A stretch of DNA of 23,121 nucleotides, taken from the NCBI GenBank assembly GCA_002812745.2, contig NCSJ02000494.1, positions 1-23,121 on the forward strand, in the 5' to 3' direction. A program made the translations under genes and the position numbers. Below the pieces are notes generated by a model. It saw only the letters and a program-made list of their open reading frames with translations. It was not told the origin of the DNA and made no database searches. Shown piece after piece: positions 10,463-19,574 of this stretch; positions within the stretch are counted from its first letter, which is position 1; each line of letters opens with the position of its first letter. This DNA is from Scytalidium lignicola. Its lineage: Eukaryota > Ascomycota > Leotiomycetes.

Positions 10463-11475
10463 GTTCTCCTACGAGCAAACGTTAGTCGAATTCGACTGCA
10501 ATACAAACGTATTATCGCTGTAAGCCAGGAAGCGCAGAGCAGTGGTAAATATCTCTTGACCTCCTCAAGTTTCGTGAATATCATAACACAGAACACATCG
10601 AGCAGGCAAGTTGGCGCCTGATGGGCACTTGAGGCTATGTGATCGTTGGTGCTCATCGAGAGATCGCAAGCTCACGTGCGCAAGGCTCAGCGACAAAGTC
10701 AGCTTGGTTAATTTACACCCGTTCTGTTTTCGGGTTGGCTAGCATTTGTCCGTAGTGTTGGCTACGAACCTATGGTTGTAATATTACCATAGAACCAGCG
10801 GGAGACAAGCACATTCGATGGAGCTGTTGATGGCGTTGTGGTTGTTCGTCGGCTTGTCACTGATCGGATAATGATGAGGAGTTGCATCAACAAAACAAAG
10901 AACTACCATCAAAACGGGTTTGAAACCCATCTGACAAGTGTTTGTGTAGGGATCAAGCCTTTAAAGATATTCCTACGTGAAATCGATGCTTAAACACTTG
11001 ATAGGACACCTCTAGCACCCTGTCACAAGACGAATCCATAGTTTAGAAATCACAAATTTTTTCTTAGCAAGTCTATGAAGTTGTCATTAATATATCACTT
11101 TCTTTAACTATTTATCCTTGAGAAGACCCCTTAGCAACAAGAAAAGGAATGAGGTTGATCAGTCCGGGAGTTACGCCGTTGTGAGGAGAGGGGCATAAAC
11201 GCCATGTGTTTTAGCTTCAGGGTTTAATGCTTATTAATATGCATTAGCCTGGTTACAATATACTGGATAAATCCGGGCTTGCTATATTTTACTTAGCCAC
11301 TATTCTGAGGCTGTTTACGCGGCAGCACTCTGGTGCCTGAGCGCTACCACTTTTCTCCTTCCACATCAGCCACGGCACCAAAACGAAAGTCAACATTGGA
11401 TCCAGGAGACGGGAAAGATCAGTTCAGTTCATGCCTCCCGTCTAACCAAACTAACTCAATGTTCTCGTCTCCGCC
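10463..11475. other. Divergent spacer between NLR-like and membrane-protein genes
   Basis: No gene is supported in these roughly 1000 bp. It must contain the promoters of the minus-strand NLR-like gene (left end) and the plus-strand membrane-protein gene (right end). AT-rich tracts lie around 11040-11110. No TATA box, transposon end or tRNA could be assigned. Short open frames at 10390-10656 (minus) and 10424-10621 (plus) have no domain support. Confidence 0.5.
10484..10497. promoter_or_regulatory. 14-bp perfect palindrome upstream of the NLR gene
   Basis: AGTCGAATTCGACT is a perfect inverted repeat with no spacer. It begins 33 bp upstream of the first NLR ATG, so it may lie in the core promoter or the 5'UTR. 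It could be a dimeric factor site or an RNA hairpin, and chance is also possible. Confidence 0.35.
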
Positions 11476-12710
11476 ATGGTGACATTCACCCGTTTCTTAC
11501 TGCTTAATCTCCACCTGCTCTCTCACGTCTACGCCAATAAAGAATCCACGAGCGAAGCCGTGAAATGGCTCGAAGCAGAGAGAAGCGTGCTCGTCCATCT
11601 CGCGACCCCTGATCTATACTTCTGTACGTCTGTTCTGAAGCTTTTAACACGTCTTGCTCTTATATTTCGGCATTGGACGCCTTACGAATCTACTATCATA
11701 CTTTTCGTCTCTTCTTCCCTCTTGAAGTGATGCTAATCCGAGATGTGGAAGAAGGGAACCAACGCGACCAGATCGCAACGCACTGTCCCGGCGCCTTTAT
11801 CTTCAACTTCACACTCACCACCGACAACCGCACCCTCCTCCTGAACGACGAGCCCATCCTGCCCCGCGCACACCCATACATCCCAACCCCCCTCCGCGCC
11901 TATCAGACAGGAGATACCGCCACCGATTTCGCACACCGAGTCCGCACAAATTTCTCGGGAGCCCCTGTGATGGATTTAGACTACTACATCGAAACACCTG
12001 ACACAACCTCAAGAACCTCCATCTACAACACGAAATATAACCCACGTCTCCGACTTGACATCCTCCGCGCCAGCATGCCCACCTACCCAGGCTACAGCAC
12101 ACCTCTCTCCTCAAATTCACAAAACCAAATCTGGCTCTGGCTCGAAGACCTATCTGCGCACCCGCCAAAAACGCCCTATTCCAGCATAACCCTCAGAATC
12201 AAACGCGTGAAAGTCGGCAGACGCTGGTTAGACGCTGATTCTCAGGGTACGACCACATACAAAACTCCAAAGAGTCTAAAAACATGCCACATCTGGTCCT
12301 GGCTCTGTGCTGATATCGACAAATATCCGTATTACGAGTATATATATCGGGAGAATTTCGATCAGTATGGGAAGAAGGGCTCGATGAGGCATTTTTGGAC
12401 TATGAGATGGGACAATTTGGTGGGGTTGATGGGGATCGGGCAGGCGATTGTGTGGTCGGCTGTTTGTGGGAGTATGGTGCTTTCGCCGGCTGTTTATGCT
12501 GTATTTAGGGGTGTGAAGAGTGTGGTTAAGGTGTATCGGAAGAGGGTTCAAGAGGTGGATGAGTGGGTTATGGATGAGGAGGTTGAGGGGTTGTTGAAGA
12601 ATGATAGATATCTCGAGGATTTTGGGGAAGTTGAAAAGGAGGAGGTTGCTGAGGGGAAGGGAGGTGAGAAGAGTAGTGTCAAGGAATCTCTCCCTTCCCC
12701 TCCTCCTTAA
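11476..12710 (+). CDS. Unrecognised signal-peptide and single-TM protein
   Basis: Exons 11476-11623 and 11728-12710, 376 aa. The 104-nt intron has a GTACGT donor and a TTGAAG acceptor; splicing gives DLYFLMLIRDVEEG in frame. The N-terminus (MVTFTRFLLLNLHLLSHVYA) looks like a signal peptide. The luminal/extracellular part contains NFTLTTDNRTLLLND, with two N-glycosylation sequons, and a Pro-rich central region. One hydrophobic helix (GIGQAIVWSAVCGSMVLSP, roughly residue 285) is followed by a basic stretch and a long acidic C-terminal tail, suggesting a type I membrane protein. I do not recognise a family. Base composition is C-rich on the coding strand to about 12300 and strongly G-rich afterwards. 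Confidence 0.8.
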
Positions 12711-13232
12711 ATTCTGATGAAGACAGAAAAGAGCTTGACCTCATGAAGTTACGAACGACAATTTTTCTCTGCAAGATACCCGTGTATTACTATAAGTATT
12801 TAGAAGTTGCGATATTTTTATATTAATTATCAAGACTAAGAACAATTTTATTTTAGGAAATTTAGCTCGCCTCTTGTTCGATTATAGTTATTAAAGAATT
12901 CTAACAATATTGCATTTTGTCACGAGCATCACGGATGTGGTGATCAACATGGATTTCTGTAAGATATATACTGTAACTACCGTAACCACTATCCACATTT
13001 ATTACCATTGATCGCTTAATTTGGAGGAACCAACCCATGTGACGACGTCACATAACACTGAGCAAAGCAGGATGTGAGAATATGCATAGCAGGTGGACAG
13101 ATCAGAAAAAAGGAGATAGTGTGATGTTTTACAGTAATTATATCATATCTGATGGGGAGAATAACTCCTATTATTGATTGAGAAGCAAGGCCACTACTCA
13201 AATCTCATCCAGGGGCCCATTTACAGTAGATT

Positions 13233-13258
13233 GGGATTCGGGTTCGGGTTCGGATTCG
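13233..13258. repeat. GGRTTC short tandem repeat
   Basis: Four imperfect consecutive copies of a GGRTTC hexamer (GGGATTC, GGGTTC, GGGTTC, GGATTC). It is a simple repeat in an intergenic region, with no sign of function. Confidence 0.7.
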
Positions 13259-13438
13259 TGATATCTCACTCGTAATTGGCTTACCTTTGCGGGCCATGCC
13301 TGGGAGGGTAGATATTATCATCACTCTCAAGGGTCTATCGCTCTTAGAATATAATATTGCTAGTATATATAAGTACAAAAACGAATCTCGGAAAAGGTCT
13401 AATAACATAAAGAAAACATAGGACGTACAATAACCACC

Positions 13439-13699
13439 CTACTCAATTGCTGGACGGCAGCCCTTCCGACATCCAGAGCCGTGGACTGCGTTTTTATCAA
13501 GGTTATCGGCTTTGATTTGCTGAGGATCGTATTCGTAATTCGCATCGGCTTCGCTCCACCACTCATATCGTCCCCGCAGGCGACTAGTTGAAATTACTTG
13601 TAAGCCTCCCCCTTGAAGCCAAGTCAACATAAACACTCGTCGCGTAGTGAACAGTAGTGCATTACCGTATTCTTCAGGTCCGCAACGCAGTCTGAGCAA
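13439..13699 (-). pseudogene. Coding-like remnant or orphan exon
   Basis: An 86-codon frame open on the minus strand ends GCRKGCRPAIE then stop at 13439-13441. Its composition is more balanced than the AT-rich flanks, and the segment RYEWWSEADANYEYDPQQ looks like real protein. The first codon of the open frame is TTG, not ATG, and the only in-frame ATG is internal (before LTWLQGG). I do not recognise it. It could be the last exon of a degraded gene, an exon whose upstream part I could not find, or chance. Confidence 0.22.
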
Positions 13700-13808
13700 T
13701 TCTCTTTTCCAGCCAGTTTGCTCAGTGCTGATTCATTCTCATTCCCTTTCTCTCAATATTGATTTAATTAATTGTGAGGTCAATTGACTTCTTTTTCTTT
13801 CGTAAAGG

Positions 13809-15726
13809 ATGTCTGAAAGATATTCTTTACGGCAAACCCCTAAGTAAGATACCTTTTTTTTTGAGTCGAATTTAGATATATCTGTCAACNAAAAAAAAAT
13901 TCCTAGATCATTTAGGAAATATATATATATATATACTGACTTGGTATCCACAGGAAGGTAGAACATGCTGGCTTTGTAGAGACTCCTCGCGTGCGAAGAG
14001 CTTCTTCTCGTCGCCGCAAGTCTCAATTCCCAGAATCAGAGACGGAGTACTCCTCAGCAACCGACAACGAATCGCGAGGTCGATCGACTCGTTCGAGACG
14101 GAATGGAAGCGTGCCTCTTGAGGTAGCCACGAGTGAGCCTGTTACAAATGGCCATGCTAATGGTCATGCAAACGGGCACTCTAACGGACACACAAACGGG
14201 AAGATTGCCGAAGACATCCCCAAGGAACCTAATGGAAAGTCAGAAAATCACAAGCAGGATGTTGTTGATGGCTGGGTGGCTGGCAAGGACCCCAAGATTG
14301 ACTACAGCGGTGAATTCGATTTTGGTGGATCTTGGGGTGTCGGTGCTATGATGATCGGCTTTCCTCTACTCATGTACTACATGTGGATTGGAGCAACGTA
14401 CTACGACGGCAAATTTCCAGTGCGAGAGCCTGAACAATCATGGATCGACTTTGCCAAACATATGGGTAACTTTGTAGCTGAAGGAGCGTATCCTTCTCTC
14501 AAAGCTTGGACGATGTACTGGTCATTTTTCATCTTTGAGGCCGTTTGCTATTGTCTTTTACCTGGTGTCTATTGCTATGGCAAGCCCCTACCTCATGAGG
14601 GAGGAAAGCAGCTCAAATACTACTGCTCTGCAGTGTGGTCATTCTACACCACGCTTGCGGTGGCAGCTGCTCTTCACTTCTCCGGCGTATTCCCTCTTTA
14701 CACGATCATTGACGAATTCGGTTCTCTTATGTCGGTTGCAATTTGCTCTGGATGGATTGTTGCAATCATTGCATACTTCTCTGCCATCATTCGCGGAGCT
14801 CAGCATCGTATGACTGGTTATCCTGTTTATGATTTCTTCATGGGCGCCGAATTGAACCCTAGAATGTTTGGTATCCTGGATTTCAAGATGTTTTTTGAAG
14901 TTCGTCTTCCATGGTATATCTTACTCTTGATAACTACCGGTACAGCTGCGCGCCAATTGGAGCAGTACGGCTATGTCTCTGGCGAAGTGTGGTTCCTTTT
15001 CATGGCGCATTTCCTTTATGCAAATGCATGCTCTAAGGGTGAAGAGTGTATCACCACGACTTGGTAAGTCAAGTAATTCACTCTAGCCTAACCACTAAAC
15101 TAACTGAATACTAGGGATATGTACTATGAGAAATGGGGCTTTATGTTAATTTTCTGGAATCTTGCTGGAGTCCCTTTGAGTTACTGCCACTGTACCATCT
15201 ACTTGGCCAACCATGATCCATCCACCTACCACTGGAACCGCTATGCCCTCGGCTTCCTCTTCGTTGCGTATTTGTTCATGTACTGGGTTTGGGATACCAC
15301 CAACAGCCAGAAGAATCGTTTCCGATCCCAGGAGCGTGGCACCTTAGTCGTGCGCAATACTTTCCCCCAGCTTCCATGGCAAACCGTCAAGAACCCAAGA
15401 ACCATCAAGACTAAGACTGGTGACTCTATCTTGGTTGATGGCTGGTATGGATATGCTCGCAAGATCCACTACACTTGCGACTTCTTCTTTGCCAACTCTT
15501 GGGGTCTGATCACCGGTTTCAGCAGCCCTTTCCCATGGTTCTATCCCGTCTTCTTTACCTGCATGATTATACACCGCGCCTACAGAGATATCCAAAGATG
15601 CAAGGTCAAGTATGGAGAGTCATGGGATGAATACACGAGACTAGTGCCTTACCTTTTCATTCCAGTAAGTTTCTTGAACAGCTTTCTTAGAGAAAATACT
15701 AATACATATCTTAGTATGTCATCTAG
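13809..15726 (+). CDS. ERG4: Delta(24(24(1)))-sterol reductase (C-24(28) reductase)
   Basis: Four exons: 13809-13843, 13954-15063, 15115-15664, 15715-15726; 568 aa. ERG4 reduces the C24(28) double bond in the last step of ergosterol synthesis, in the ER membrane, using NADPH. The first exon codes only [11 protein letters not shown] and part of a Lys; splicing gives [17 protein letters not shown] in frame. The last exon adds only Y-V-I and the stop. Residues 1-130 are a charged cytosolic tail with Arg-rich patches and NGH repeats (about 77-94). From about residue 140 there are eight or so membrane segments. The ERG4/ERG24 family signature [20 protein letters not shown] lies at about 488-507, and [18 protein letters not shown] begins near 535. 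The start is chosen because it is the only upstream ATG whose exon has a GTAAGA donor in matching phase. Confidence 0.96.
13919..13934. repeat. (AT)8 microsatellite in ERG4 intron 1
   Basis: Eight AT dinucleotides lie 17 nt upstream of the acceptor CACAG (ending 13953). An N at 13890 precedes a run of nine A in the same 110-nt intron, so the intron length in the assembly may be slightly wrong. The coding sequence is not affected. Confidence 0.85.
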
Positions 15727-16440
15727 ACATGGAGGAGTGATGGAATTATGTGTTTAGAATCGAAATGAAGCTTAAGGGTTTAGAGTACCTCTGTAGAGGG
15801 TGTTAATGTCTATCAGGATAGCTTTTCAACAGTACATAATTTCTCCTATAACTTTTAATAAGTTTAATGCGAACCACAATGTCTATGAAATCCCCATGAA
15901 AACCATGGAGTTTCGTTAGATATCTATGAATTTGAAGTGCATTGAAAGTCTGAGCATGTGAGGAGCATAAGCATATCCATATGAATAAACAGTATAGGAG
16001 AATCAGGTATTGTATATTCAACCCAACAATAGTTGAAGCTAGGTCTCTTGTACTACGACAACTAGTCTCCGTGAGAAGGATTAATAACTGACAATGACCG
16101 TTACGACAATAGGACTCCTTTCGGATACAGTTCAAAGCATTAGTACAGTACATGACCAAGTCAACATTATGTTTGTGAGGCTCATGCTAGGGAATTTCTG
16201 ATGCATGGGTGAGAAGACCACAACTAGCCCAATCTCACTGCATTCCAACATTTTGGTGATTGACATGGAAGGGCGTACGAGAACCCCAGAAAATCAGCGT
16301 TACAGCGGCGTATGCATACACCCACACCCACACCAACTCACGTTATCGCAATAATCACCCTGTCTCAGAGTTAGAAGGTCGAGTTCGTAACAGCGGGGTC
16401 TTACTGACAATGTGTTCTCCATTATCCAACCGGCGACGAT
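15727..16440. other. Spacer between ERG4 and the ankyrin gene
   Basis: No gene is supported. It contains the ERG4 3'UTR and the promoter of the downstream ankyrin gene. A short CACCCA-like simple repeat lies at 16320-16335. Open frames at 15803-16159 (minus) and 16260-16469 (plus) have no domain or compositional support. Confidence 0.5.
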
Positions 16441-17439
16441 ATGACTTTGAACTTAATCCCCAGAGTTAGAAACACAGTTCCCAAACCCGTGGAACAATCA
16501 CCTTGTCCACCCTTTAAAGCATATAGTTCTGCGCCGCGCTCTGTCCCACTCCCCGCCAACCTTCACGAAATTGAAGGTGACATCGATCCCGAAGACCGCT
16601 GGACAGATCTTCAAGTAGCCGTACTCTCCGGAAACATCCAGAAAGTGTCGCAATTACTACAAGATCCCGAAACAAACGTCAATGCCCCGGCAAATGGTTG
16701 GTACGGACAAACAGCTCTCCAAGCTGCGTGTTGGCGAAACTATGTAGATATCGCGGCTTTACTGCTCGCAGCTGGAGCAGATGTAGACGCTCCGGGCGGA
16801 AACAATAAACCTCACACTGCTCTGCAAATCGCTGCGGCAGGCGGTAACCTTGAGCTGATTGAGATGCTACTTGCGGCGGGGGCAGACTTGAATATGCCCG
16901 CTAGTAAGTATAGTGGACGCACAGCACTACAGGCTGCTGCTGAGGGTGGGCACGTGAAACTCGTGCAGAAGTTGGTGGAGATGGGTGCGGATGTAAATGC
17001 TGTTGCAGGTCATTACGGTGGAAGGACGGCATTAGAAGCTGCTGCGGGAGAAGGTGGAATTGATGTTGTAAGGTTGCTATTAACGCTAGGGGCTGAGGTG
17101 AATGCAAAGCCAAGTAGGTATAAGGGCTTTACGCCGTTGCAGAATGCATGCTACAATGGTAATATGGAGGTTGTTGAAGAACTGTTGGATAAAGGAGCTG
17201 ATGTGAATGCTCCTGGAAGCTATTTTGAGGGTATGATGGCTTTGCATGCTGCCACAGCTGGAGGACATCGAGAGATTGTGGAGCAGCTAATTGCCATTGG
17301 AGCAAATGTCGAAGCTCTTTCTGGCAAGAAAAGGCAGACGGCTCTGCAGATTGCTGTTATGATGGGTTATGATGATATTGCGGAAATACTGAAAGCAGCA
17401 GGGGCCAAAAGGATTGTGAATGGTGATATGAGTGTGTAA
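16441..17439 (+). CDS. Ankyrin-repeat protein, stand-alone
   Basis: A single exon of 332 aa. After about 50 residues of Pro/Ser-rich leader, eight ankyrin repeats fill residues 53 to about 325. Units read like GRTALQAAAEGGHVKLVQKL and LLLAAGADVDAP. They are spaced about 35 residues apart, not the usual 33, because a two-to-three-residue Tyr/Gly-containing insertion (KYSGRTAL, HYGGRTAL, RYKGFTPL) precedes each TAL turn. That spacing is the kind seen in fungal ankyrin arrays attached to NACHT or HET proteins. No catalytic or membrane domain is present. The ATG at 16441 is the first in frame; an unseen upstream exon is possible. Ankyrin arrays bind proteins, and the partner is unknown. Confidence 0.88.
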   Translation: MTLNLIPRVRNTVPKPVEQSPCPPFKAYSSAPRSVPLPANLHEIEGDIDPEDRWTDLQVAVLSGNIQKVSQLLQDPETNVNAPANGWYGQTALQAACWRNYVDIAALLLAAGADVDAPGGNNKPHTALQIAAAGGNLELIEMLLAAGADLNMPASKYSGRTALQAAAEGGHVKLVQKLVEMGADVNAVAGHYGGRTALEAAAGEGGIDVVRLLLTLGAEVNAKPSRYKGFTPLQNACYNGNMEVVEELLDKGADVNAPGSYFEGMMALHAATAGGHREIVEQLIAIGANVEALSGKKRQTALQIAVMMGYDDIAEILKAAGAKRIVNGDMSV

Positions 17440-17861
17440 GCAGATGTGAGGGGGTGTAAGTAATCATCTGAACTTGATATGGGAGGAACTAAAACCAAGA
17501 AAACGGGGACTAGAAAAGGTCCTGGAACCATTTAAAGACGTTTAAGAATACGTTAATTAGGTCCAAGGCTGGATTTGAGGGAAGAGCAGCAGAGCGTTCC
17601 TTACTCCTTTTTTTCACACAGCACAGTGACAGTGTTGTGTAATCTCGTAGTACGATACTAGGTTAGTTTGTAATGTAATTGATAATAAATATTCATGCTA
17701 CAGTTAGTAGCTCTCGAACATTGCAATTCTTGGGCCCTTTATCAAAGCACAAGAATGGTTTATATACGTCATCAGAAGTTTCTTCAATCTGCAAATCTAA
17801 TGTTTGATACAGATACTGTACATCATTCCCAATCAGCTTAGTCTTACAATACATATAAACT
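17440..17861. other. Convergent 3' spacer, ankyrin gene / bS18m
   Basis: No gene seen. An AATAAA at 17684-17689 could be the polyadenylation signal of the plus-strand ankyrin gene. The minus-strand mitoribosomal gene ends from the other side. Confidence 0.5.
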
Positions 17862-18709
17862 CTAATACGCCCCTGTCCTGAACGGGCTATTTTGATCCGA
17901 CCTCAACTGCATCTTTCGCAGAATCTCAGGATGCCTATGCACACTAGGCATAATTCCCATTCCAATGCTCCTCCTGATTGCCTTAGCAATACGTCTCTGA
18001 TTCACCGGTCTCAACCCCGTTTCTCTCGAATGCTTTATTCGACCCATAGGAGTCATATATTCTGACAAGATGGAGAAATTCTGAGAAATGAAATATTAGC
18101 AAAAGCAGTTTGACAAACAATGATTCGAGGTGGAAAAGAAGGGCTCACCTTATACTCATCCAAAGGATTCAAATCCAAAATGTCGAAAACATCCGTCTCC
18201 GGATTGCCCCTCTGCCTCCATTTCTGCATCTCCACTCCGGTCAAATCATGTGGTGCGTACACATCTCCCGGCTTCCACCGTCTCGTGATTTGCTTCGTGA
18301 TGTCGGCCGCCTTCTTATGCTTCTGAATCTCGTCGATCGTATCTAATGTTGGTCCACCATTTCGCTGCTGATTGCGTGATCGTTCTCGTGCGCCGGCTTG
18401 ACTGATCAGTTTGAGAAGGCCGCGGTTAGCAGCGCCAGGTGTGGCTCGCGAGGGAAAGCGAATGGGATTCTGAGAAGGTGCGGGTTGTGAATCAAGACCA
18501 GAGAGTAGGTCTGCGGCGCTGGAAGTTGGTCCGTCTTCTATTAACTTGTCAATTTGTTGTTCTTTCTATCTATCCATCCACGACGGGTAAAAGATGTTTG
18601 AAGCCATACCAGCTAGAACTCTCTGGGAGGTTGAAAATGAAGCTTGAAGAGCAGAAGCTCTCTGCTGAATCTGCCGGGTGACATTCAAGCATTGTAGTCG
18701 GGGAGGCAT
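17862..18709 (-). CDS. RSM18: Mitochondrial small-subunit ribosomal protein bS18m
   Basis: Minus strand; exons 18709-18610, 18537-18149, 18080-17862; 235 aa. Introns are 72 nt (GTATGG donor, AATAG acceptor) and 68 nt (GTGAGC, CTCAG), and both restore the frame (RVLAEDGPTSS; LDEYKNFSILSEYMTP). The first 35 residues are rich in Arg, Ser, Gln and Ala and lack acidic residues, as expected of a mitochondrial import signal. The S18 domain is C-terminal: LDEYK, YMTPMGRIKHSRETGL, then RPVNQRRIAKAIRRSIGMG, with the basic RNA-binding helix. Family knowledge: bS18m is a structural protein of the mitoribosomal small subunit that contacts 12S/15S-type rRNA. The middle part is a fungal linker. The start ATG begins MPPRLQ. 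The gene is divergent from IMP3, with 243 bp between start codons. Confidence 0.95.
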
Positions 18710-18952
18710 GATTGTGAAATTCGAAAACCCCCAATCCCTCAATCTACTTTTGCTCTCCTGATAGTTTATCGTAGTCGAAGACCAGACAAGCAATTATGGA
18801 GCTAAGAAAATCTCCCGGCAAAACGATCTTCCGAACCCCCAAAAGCTTCAACGAAATATTTCCAACGACAGCCCTCAACCTTTCAAACAAACAATTCCAG
18901 CTGCAGAATAAGTGAGGAATAAAGGGAAACCAATTCAGAAAAGAGAGAAAAT
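18710..18952. promoter_or_regulatory. Bidirectional promoter, bS18m / IMP3
   Basis: Only 243 bp separate the start codons of the mitoribosomal bS18m gene (minus) and IMP3 (plus), so the two very likely share promoter elements. I could not identify a known ribosome-biogenesis motif by eye. A 39-codon frame at 18796-18915 starts with ATG and could act as a uORF for IMP3 if included in its mRNA. Confidence 0.6.
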
Positions 18953-19574
18953 ATGAGGCAGTTAAAGTACCACGAGAAAAAGCTCTTGAAAAAGGCAAGT
19001 ATCATTTTTTATTATACTATCATCAACCATATCCAGACAATACTAACGATCTTACTAGGTCGACTTCACGACCTACAAATCCGACAATGCCCACCGAGAA
19101 GCCACAGTCATACGACGTTATATGATCCAAAAACCAAGCGACTACAAAAAATACAACTCTCTCTGTGGTTCCCTCAAACAACTAGCCCACCGTCTCGCCG
19201 CCCTCCCCCCGGACTCCGCCTTCCGCACCAAGCACGAGAAACTGCTGCTCTCCAAGCTCTACGACATGGGCATCCTGCCCTCAACCGCCTCCAACGCAAA
19301 GCTGTCCTCGGTCGAGAAATCCGTTACTGTGTCCGCGTTCGCGCGCCGCCGACTGCCTGTGATCATGACGCGGCTGCGCATGAGCGAGACGGTGCAGGCG
19401 GCGACGGCGCTGATTGAGCAGGGCCATGTGCGGGTTGGGACGGAGACGATTACGGATCCGGCGTTCTTGGTTGGGAGGAGCATGGAGGATTTTGTGACGT
19501 GGGTTGATGGGAGTAAGATTAAGAGGCATATTCTTCGGTATCGGGAGAAGTTGGATGATTTTGATCTGTTGTGA
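18953..19574 (+). CDS. IMP3: U3 snoRNP protein IMP3, S4-domain
   Basis: Exons 18953-18994 and 19059-19574; 185 aa, close to yeast Imp3 (183 aa). Splicing joins [14 protein letters not shown] to [20 protein letters not shown], the conserved N-terminus. Next come [27 protein letters not shown], and a C-terminal S4 RNA-binding domain ([43 protein letters not shown]). Family knowledge: Imp3 acts in the nucleolar SSU processome, helping U3 snoRNA pair with the pre-18S rRNA. The intron has a GC donor (GCAAGT at 18995) with a perfect TACTAAC branch site (about 19041-19047) and a TAG acceptor at 19058. Third codon positions are C-rich in the first half of exon 2 and G-rich in the second. Confidence 0.97.
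18995..19058 (+). other. GC-AG intron of IMP3
   Basis: A 64-nt intron with exon end AAG, donor GCAAGT, branch TACTAAC and acceptor CTTACTAG. Apart from the C at position 2, the donor matches the consensus completely, as is usual for GC-AG introns. No nearby GT donor preserves the conserved IMP3 N-terminus. Confidence 0.9.

Larger units (their letters stand above)
12711..13808. other. Gene-poor AT-rich stretch upstream of ERG4
   Basis: No intact gene is seen. 12780-13000 is AT-rich and holds several candidate polyadenylation-like A/T tracts. A hexamer-like repeat lies at 13233-13258. A coding-like minus-strand segment at 13439-13699 is listed separately. The ERG4 promoter presumably occupies the right end. 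Confidence 0.5.

Noticed and set aside
18796..18915. 39-codon uORF-like frame in the IMP3 leader
   Set aside because: Intact and ATG-started, but in a 243-bp bidirectional promoter with unknown transcription start; it may simply lie outside the mRNA. Not reported as a gene.
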